Assembly (NCBI RefSeq): GCF_903652925.1
Contig: NZ_CAHLAR010000010.1
Coordinates: 186,001-250,000 of the forward strand
Source of the DNA: Achromobacter anxifer
GTDB taxonomy: Bacteria > Pseudomonadota > Gammaproteobacteria > Burkholderiales > Burkholderiaceae_B
Length of the DNA stretch: 64,000 nt
Reading direction: 5' to 3'
Shown: piece by piece, positions 60,237-64,000 of the stretch
How the letters are laid out: the number at the start of each line of letters is the position of its first letter
Numbering within the stretch: position 1 is the first letter of the stretch
Notes under the pieces: model-generated
Told to the model about the DNA's origin: nothing
The model's input: only the letters and a program-made list of their open reading frames with translations
The model's database searches: none
Position numbers and translations under genes: made by a program

Positions 60237-60881
60237 TCAGTGCAGCATGTCCAGCGCCACCGGGTATAGCGAGGCCACCAGCAGCAGCGCCATGCCCACA
60301 TTGAAGGCGCGGATCGCCCAGGGCTTGTGCAGCACGCGGCGCAGCGCGGTGCCAAAGGTCACCCAGACGCCGATGCTGGGCAGGTTGACGACGCCGCAGA
60401 CGATCGTGGCGATGACCAGGTTGGCGAAGAAGCTGTTCTGCGGCGTGTAGGTCGCGACCACGCCCACGGCCATCACCCAGGCCTTGGGGTTGACCCACTG
60501 GAAGGCTGCGGCCTGCAGGAAGGTGAAGGGCTTGCCGCGCGCTTCGCCTTCGTCCATGCCGCCTGAATTCGCGATCTTCCAGGCCAGGTACAGCAGATAG
60601 GCGGCGCCGGCGTACTTCAGCACGGTGTACAGCTGCGGCACCTGCTGGAATACCGAACCCAGCCCGACGCCCACCAGGAAGATCATGAAGGTGAAGCCCA
60701 GGTTCACGCCCAGCAGGTGCGGCATGCTGCGCTTGAATCCGAAATTCAGGCCCGACGAAGCCAGCATCACGTTGTTCGGCCCGGGGGTGATCGAACTGAC
60801 CAGCGCGAACATCGCCAGCGGACCCAGCAGGGACAGGGACATCAGGGGCACGTCGGCCCAGTTGGAGGGAAGCAGATTCAT
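60237..60881 (-). CDS. LysE family amino acid exporter
   Basis: A 214-residue six-helix LysE/RhtB-type exporter. FALVSSITPGPNNVMLASSGLNFG, taken in pieces, is the family N-terminal signature with the TPGPN motif. The ATG at 60881 (MNLLPSNW) is used; a later ATG (MSLSLLGP) would shorten it by 13 residues. It is divergent from a MocR regulator with direct repeats between them. It probably exports an amino acid or a small amine. Confidence 0.9.
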   Translation of the reverse strand: MNLLPSNWADVPLMSLSLLGPLAMFALVSSITPGPNNVMLASSGLNFGFKRSMPHLLGVNLGFTFMIFLVGVGLGSVFQQVPQLYTVLKYAGAAYLLYLAWKIANSGGMDEGEARGKPFTFLQAAAFQWVNPKAWVMAVGVVATYTPQNSFFANLVIATIVCGVVNLPSIGVWVTFGTALRRVLHKPWAIRAFNVGMALLLVASLYPVALDMLH

Positions 60882-60965
60882 ATTCGGGTCCTGACCATGG
60901 CAGGGGCTAGTCGCCCACCCACTGTTGCGGGTTTCGGGTAATGCTGTCACTCTACGCATAGTTAT

Positions 60966-60983
60966 CGGTACAGTACCGGTACA
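60966..60983. promoter_or_regulatory. CGGTACA direct repeat, candidate MocR site
   Basis: CGGTACA at 60966-60972 and 60977-60983 form a direct repeat with an 11-bp period; the inner GTACC also makes inverted pairs with GGTAC. It is centred between the divergent LysE and MocR starts. Direct repeats are typical targets of GabR/PdxR-type MocR proteins. Confidence 0.55.
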
Positions 60984-61024
60984 CTTTTGCATATCACCTT
61001 AACCACTGGCCTGGTGAAATCCCC

Positions 61025-62482
61025 ATGACAGTTGCTTCCGCCCACTCCCCCTCCATGCCCTGGCAACCCGTGCGCCAGGCCGACGCCACCCTGGTGGCGC
61101 AGCTGGCCGACGGGCTGGCGCGTCGCATCGACGAGCAGGGCCTGCGGCCCGGCACGCGGCTGCCGTCGATCCGGAAAATGGCGGAACAGTCGGGCGTCAG
61201 CCGTTTCACGGTGGTGGAGGCCTATGACAGGCTGGTGGCGCGCGGCCTGGTGCAATCGCGCCGCGGCGCGGGATTCTTCGTGCGGGCGCGCAGCGGCCAG
61301 TTGGCGCCCGCCGCCAGCGCGGCGCCCGCGGCCCCCGCAGCGCCGGCCCGGATCGACGTGGCCTGGCTGCTGCGCAGCATGTTCCGCGAGAGCAATGCGC
61401 TGGGTATGCCCGGCGGCGCGGGGCTGCTGCCGCCCGACTGGCTGGATCCCGAAATGGTGGCGGGGGCGGTGCGCGCCGTGGGGCGTTCCGTGCGCGGGCA
61501 GCTTGTCAGCTACGGCCATCCCCAGGGCTTCGCGCCGCTGCGCCAGCAGATTGCCGCCTTCCTGCAGAACGACGGCGTGCCGGCGCATCCGGAGCGCAAC
61601 CTGCTCACGACCAACGGCGTCACGCACGCGCTGGACCTGATTGCGCGGCACCTGGTCAAGTCGGGCGACACCGTGCTGGTCGAAGATCCGGCCTGGTTCG
61701 TCATCTTCGGCCGGCTGGCCGCCTTCGGCGCGCGCCTGATCGGCGTGCCGCGCGGGCCGGACGGCCCCGATACGGCGCTGCTGGAGCAACTGGCGGCCGA
61801 GCACAAGCCCAAGCTCTTCATCGTCAACAGCGCGGTGCACAACCCCACCGGCCACACGCTGTCGGCGGGCGCGGCCTACGACATCCTGCGGATCGCCGAG
61901 AGGCACGATTTCCTGGTGGTCGAGGACGACACCTACGGCGAGCTGCATCCCGGCGGCGCCATGAAGCTGGCCGCGCTGGACCGCCTGAAGCGCGTGATCC
62001 TGGTGGGCGGCTATTCCAAGATGCTGGCGGCCAGCCTGCGCGTGGGCTATCTGGCGGCCAATCCCGAAATCCTGCAGAAACTGGGCGACTTGAAAATGCT
62101 GGCCGGCCTGACCTCGCCCGAGCTGGGCGAGCGGGTCATCCACCGCGTGCTGATGGAAGGGCAGTACCGCAGGCATATCGAGCGCGTGCGCCTGCGGGTG
62201 GACGACGCGCGCCAACGCTGCCTGAAGGGCCTGCAGAAGCTGGGGCTGAAGGTGCATCACGAGCCGCACGCGGGCATGTTCGTCTGGGCCGACTATGGCC
62301 GCGATACCGAGGCGCTGGCGCGGCTGGCGGCCGACCATGGCATGCTGCTCGCGCCCGGCACGCTGTTTTCGCCGTCGCAGGCGCCGTCGACCATGCTGCG
62401 CTTCTCGGTCACCATTGCCGATCACCGGGGCGTCTGGGCCGATCTGGAAAAAATCTTCGCGCAAAACGCCTCCAGCAATTAA
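61025..62482 (+). CDS. MocR/GabR-type regulator with aminotransferase domain
   Basis: A 485-residue regulator. An N-terminal GntR winged helix (RLPSIRKMAEQSGVSRFTVVEAYDRL, taken in pieces) covers about residues 20-85, a Pro/Ala linker (about 95-115) follows, then a fold-type I aminotransferase domain. The PLP lysine is K332 (GGYSKML). Such proteins bind PLP or its adducts with amino acids. It is divergent from the LysE exporter and probably controls it. Confidence 0.93.
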   Translation: MTVASAHSPSMPWQPVRQADATLVAQLADGLARRIDEQGLRPGTRLPSIRKMAEQSGVSRFTVVEAYDRLVARGLVQSRRGAGFFVRARSGQLAPAASAAPAAPAAPARIDVAWLLRSMFRESNALGMPGGAGLLPPDWLDPEMVAGAVRAVGRSVRGQLVSYGHPQGFAPLRQQIAAFLQNDGVPAHPERNLLTTNGVTHALDLIARHLVKSGDTVLVEDPAWFVIFGRLAAFGARLIGVPRGPDGPDTALLEQLAAEHKPKLFIVNSAVHNPTGHTLSAGAAYDILRIAERHDFLVVEDDTYGELHPGGAMKLAALDRLKRVILVGGYSKMLAASLRVGYLAANPEILQKLGDLKMLAGLTSPELGERVIHRVLMEGQYRRHIERVRLRVDDARQRCLKGLQKLGLKVHHEPHAGMFVWADYGRDTEALARLAADHGMLLAPGTLFSPSQAPSTMLRFSVTIADHRGVWADLEKIFAQNASSN

Positions 62483-62523
62483 TAATAGAGAGCTATATCG
62501 TTGAAGCCATTGAAGGAATCGCC

Positions 62524-62868
62524 ATGTCCGCACCCATCAAGCCCCTGACCCAGAATTTCGCCGTCGCGCCGCAGCTCGGCCCGGACGACATGGCGGACGT
62601 CGCCGCCGCCGGCTACAAGAGCGTCATCATCAACCGTCCCGATTTCGAGGGCGGCCCGGACCAGCCCACCGCCGCGGACGTGTCCAAGGCCGCGCTGGCC
62701 GCCGGCCTGCAGATCGAGTACCAGCCCGTGGTGGGCAGCGCCATGACCGCTGCCGACGTGGTGCGCTTCGCCGAACTGCTGCGTACCCTGCCGGGCCCCG
62801 TGCTGGCGTACTGCCGCACCGGCACCCGCTGCACCAATCTGTTCGCCGCCGCCCAGCAGCTGGGCTGA
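62524..62868 (+). CDS. DUF442/TIGR01244 family phosphatase-like protein
   Basis: A 114-residue protein of the beta-lactamase-hydrolase-like N-terminal family. The active-site-type loop is C97-RTG-T-R102 (LAYCRTGTR), resembling protein tyrosine phosphatase and rhodanese loops. It follows the MocR gene by 41 bp in the same direction. These domains are often linked to sulfide or persulfide handling, but alone, as here, the role is unclear. Confidence 0.83.
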   Translation: MSAPIKPLTQNFAVAPQLGPDDMADVAAAGYKSVIINRPDFEGGPDQPTAADVSKAALAAGLQIEYQPVVGSAMTAADVVRFAELLRTLPGPVLAYCRTGTRCTNLFAAAQQLG

Positions 62869-62876
62869 AGGTATCC

Positions 62877-62890
62877 TTGACGCCGGTCAA
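62877..62890. promoter_or_regulatory. FNR/Anr-like box upstream of the universal stress gene
   Basis: TTGAC-GCCG-GTCAA is a perfect inverted repeat matching TTGAT-N4-ATCAA in four of five positions of each half. It lies about 82 bp before the usp start, a usual distance for activation. Confidence 0.45.
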
Positions 62891-62971
62891 GGCGCGCCGG
62901 GCTTGGTTGATGTGAACCTGGCGCGTTTCCGGTAGCATGGAGATACCCCCTTACAGACAGGAGCAGGCAAG

Positions 62972-63436
62972 ATGTTCAAGAAGATCCTGATTCCCACCGA
63001 CGGTTCGCCGCTGTCCGCACAAGCCGCCAACGCCGGTATTTGCTTCGCGCGTTCCGTGGGTGCTGAAGTCGTCGCGCTCTACGTGACGCAGCCCTTCGCC
63101 GCCACCATCGGCTTCGACGGCATGGCCGCTGCCTACGCCATCACCGACGAAGACTACGAAAAGGCCTCCGCCGAGCAGGCCGACAAGTACCTCAAGCAGA
63201 TCACCGACCGCGCCGACACCGCCGGCGTGAAGTGCGAGTCGCGCGCCGTGTCGAACTTCAACGTCGCCGACGGCATCGTGCAAGCCGCCGCCGACGCCGG
63301 CTGCGACCTGATCTTCATCGGCAGCCACGGCCGCAGCGGCCTGTCGCGCCTGCTGCTGGGCAGCGTCACGGCCAAGGTGCTGTCGCTGGCCAGCACCGCT
63401 GTGCTGGTGTACCGCGTCAAGGAAGAAAAGAAGTAG
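62972..63436 (+). CDS. universal stress protein (UspA family)
   Basis: A 154-residue UspA-fold protein. FKKILIPTDGS at the N-terminus and FIGSHGRSGLSRLLLGSVTAKVL near residue 110 give the ATP-binding G-2x-G-9x-G-S pattern, taken in pieces, so it is an ATP-binding type. The ATG at 62972 has an AGGAG site (62959-62963) upstream. An FNR-like box suggests induction at low oxygen. A strong terminator follows. Confidence 0.93.
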   Translation: MFKKILIPTDGSPLSAQAANAGICFARSVGAEVVALYVTQPFAATIGFDGMAAAYAITDEDYEKASAEQADKYLKQITDRADTAGVKCESRAVSNFNVADGIVQAAADAGCDLIFIGSHGRSGLSRLLLGSVTAKVLSLASTAVLVYRVKEEKK

Positions 63437-63500
63437 CCTGCCCGCATCGGCCGCCGCGGCAAGCTCCACGGAGCTGCCCCAGGCCGGTGCATGGCTACCG

Positions 63501-63530
63501 AGCCCCTCCTGCTGGAGGGGCTTTTTTTTT
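63501..63530 (+). terminator. intrinsic terminator after usp
   Basis: AGCCCCTCC and GGAGGGGCT form a 9-bp stem around TGCT, followed directly by a run of nine T. Confidence 0.93.
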
Positions 63531-63556
63531 ATCCTTGGCCCTTGCAGGGACTAGGC

Positions 63557-63584
63557 TTGTTTCTTATCGCGCCGCGCGTAATAT
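63557..63584 (+). promoter_or_regulatory. candidate promoter of fusA
   Basis: TTGTTT (63557-63562) and TAATAT (63579-63584) are 16 bp apart, 125 bp before the fusA start. Nothing else is apparent in the spacer to 63708. Confidence 0.45.
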
Positions 63585-63708
63585 TTGTGGATCAGTGCGG
63601 GCGCGCTTTCGCCACTCTCAAGCACACTACGCGGCATGGCGCCCGCCGCGGCAAGGCCCGGTCGGGCTTGCCGCCCACACCCGGTAGTTCACTGCAAGGG
63701 AAGAGGCC

Positions 63709-64000
63709 ATGACTCGCAAGACGCGTATCGAGCTATACCGCAACATCGGCATCAGTGCCCACATCGACGCGGGCAAAACGACGACCACCGAGCGCATCCT
63801 CTTCTATACCGGCATTACCCACAAGATCGGCGAGGTGCACGACGGCGCCGCCGTGATGGACTGGATGGAGCAGGAACAGGAGCGCGGCATCACCATCACG
63901 TCCGCCGCCACCACCGCCTTCTGGAAGGGCATGGCGGGCAATTACCCCGAACACCGCATCAACATCATCGATACCCCGGGCCACGTCGACTTCACCATCG
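63709..64000 (+). CDS. fusA: translation elongation factor G (3' truncated by window edge)
   Basis: The first 97 codons of EF-G. The G1 motif [13 protein letters not shown] (near residue 16), the switch I block [10 protein letters not shown] and the G3 motif [10 protein letters not shown] are clear. It promotes ribosomal translocation with GTP. Upstream is a universal stress gene, not rpsL-rpsG, so this is probably the second fusA copy common in Burkholderiales rather than the str-operon gene. A GGGAAGAGG ribosome site stands just before the ATG. Confidence 0.95.
   Translation, partial: MTRKTRIELYRNIGISAHIDAGKTTTTERILFYTGITHKIGEVHDGAAVMDWMEQEQERGITITSAATTAFWKGMAGNYPEHRINIIDTPGHVDFTI

Noticed and set aside
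1-64000. Prophage, insertion sequence, CRISPR array, rRNA operon
   Set aside because: No transposase, integrase, phage structural gene, regularly spaced repeat or rRNA sequence was seen anywhere; the two tRNA genes have no integrase or direct-repeat att-like neighbours.

Overview
The window reads as chromosomal DNA of a high-GC betaproteobacterium of the Achromobacter/Bordetella group (Burkholderiales, Alcaligenaceae). The evidence is the abundance of Bug-type solute receptors, LysR regulators and Burkholderiales-type porins, an orphan nadC beside a NadQ-type repressor, a Bordetella-like lipid A glucosamine (lgm) locus, and an EF-G gene outside the ribosomal str operon. Coding density is high, with GTG and TTG starts and many 1-11 bp gene overlaps. 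I see no rRNA, insertion sequence, prophage or CRISPR array. Two tRNA genes are present, Ser-GGA and Val-CAC. The first gene (prkA) and the last (fusA) are cut by the window edges.

Layout. 1-4.5 kb: the stress operon prkA-yeaH-ycgB, then tRNA-Ser. 4.8-13.6 kb: a compact catabolic locus. Seven co-directional genes (XRE-cupin regulator, VOC protein, RidA, DHDPS-family lyase/deaminase, and three subunits of an HcnABC/opine-oxidase-like flavoprotein dehydrogenase) face a DUF3311-sodium/solute symporter pair and a porin. 13.7-19.1 kb: DUF4148 protein, LysR, porin, DoxX and PhoX phosphatase. 19.3-22.7 kb: an oligogalacturonate-lyase-like propeller protein and a Bug receptor, divergent from a LysR gene. 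23.2-26.1 kb: nadQ, nadC and a Bug lipoprotein. 26.2-31.4 kb: DUF533/TerB protein, OsmC, fabI, then LysR divergent from a deacylase and a serine-dehydratase-like enzyme.

31.4-40.3 kb: mltD-gloB divergent from methyltransferase-rnhA, then an RND efflux pair lying between rnhA and dnaQ, then tRNA-Val. 40.6-45 kb: small proteins, a GltS symporter coupled to a TAXI-type binding lipoprotein, and a GNAT protein. 45.2-49.1 kb: an lgm-like four-gene lipid A decoration locus. 49.1-50.6 kb: LysR and a PACE efflux pump. 50.6-56.9 kb: a seven-gene minus-strand operon of DHDPS-family enzyme, complete Liv-type ABC transporter and GntR regulator. 57.2-60.2 kb: an alpha/beta hydrolase, then LysR divergent from lrgA-lrgB. 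60.2-62.9 kb: a LysE exporter divergent from a MocR regulator, then a DUF442 protein. 63-64 kb: a universal stress protein and the 5' end of a second-copy-type fusA.

The main theme is nutrient scavenging: paired regulator/operon units with their own importers for amino-acid-like or acid substrates. The most unusual arrangements are the GltS-TAXI pair, the oxidase/RidA/DHDPS/symporter locus with repeated TAGTGCA half-sites, and the NadQ-nadC-Bug cluster with an inverted repeat over the nadC promoter. All functions are inferred from sequence reading; no database search was run.
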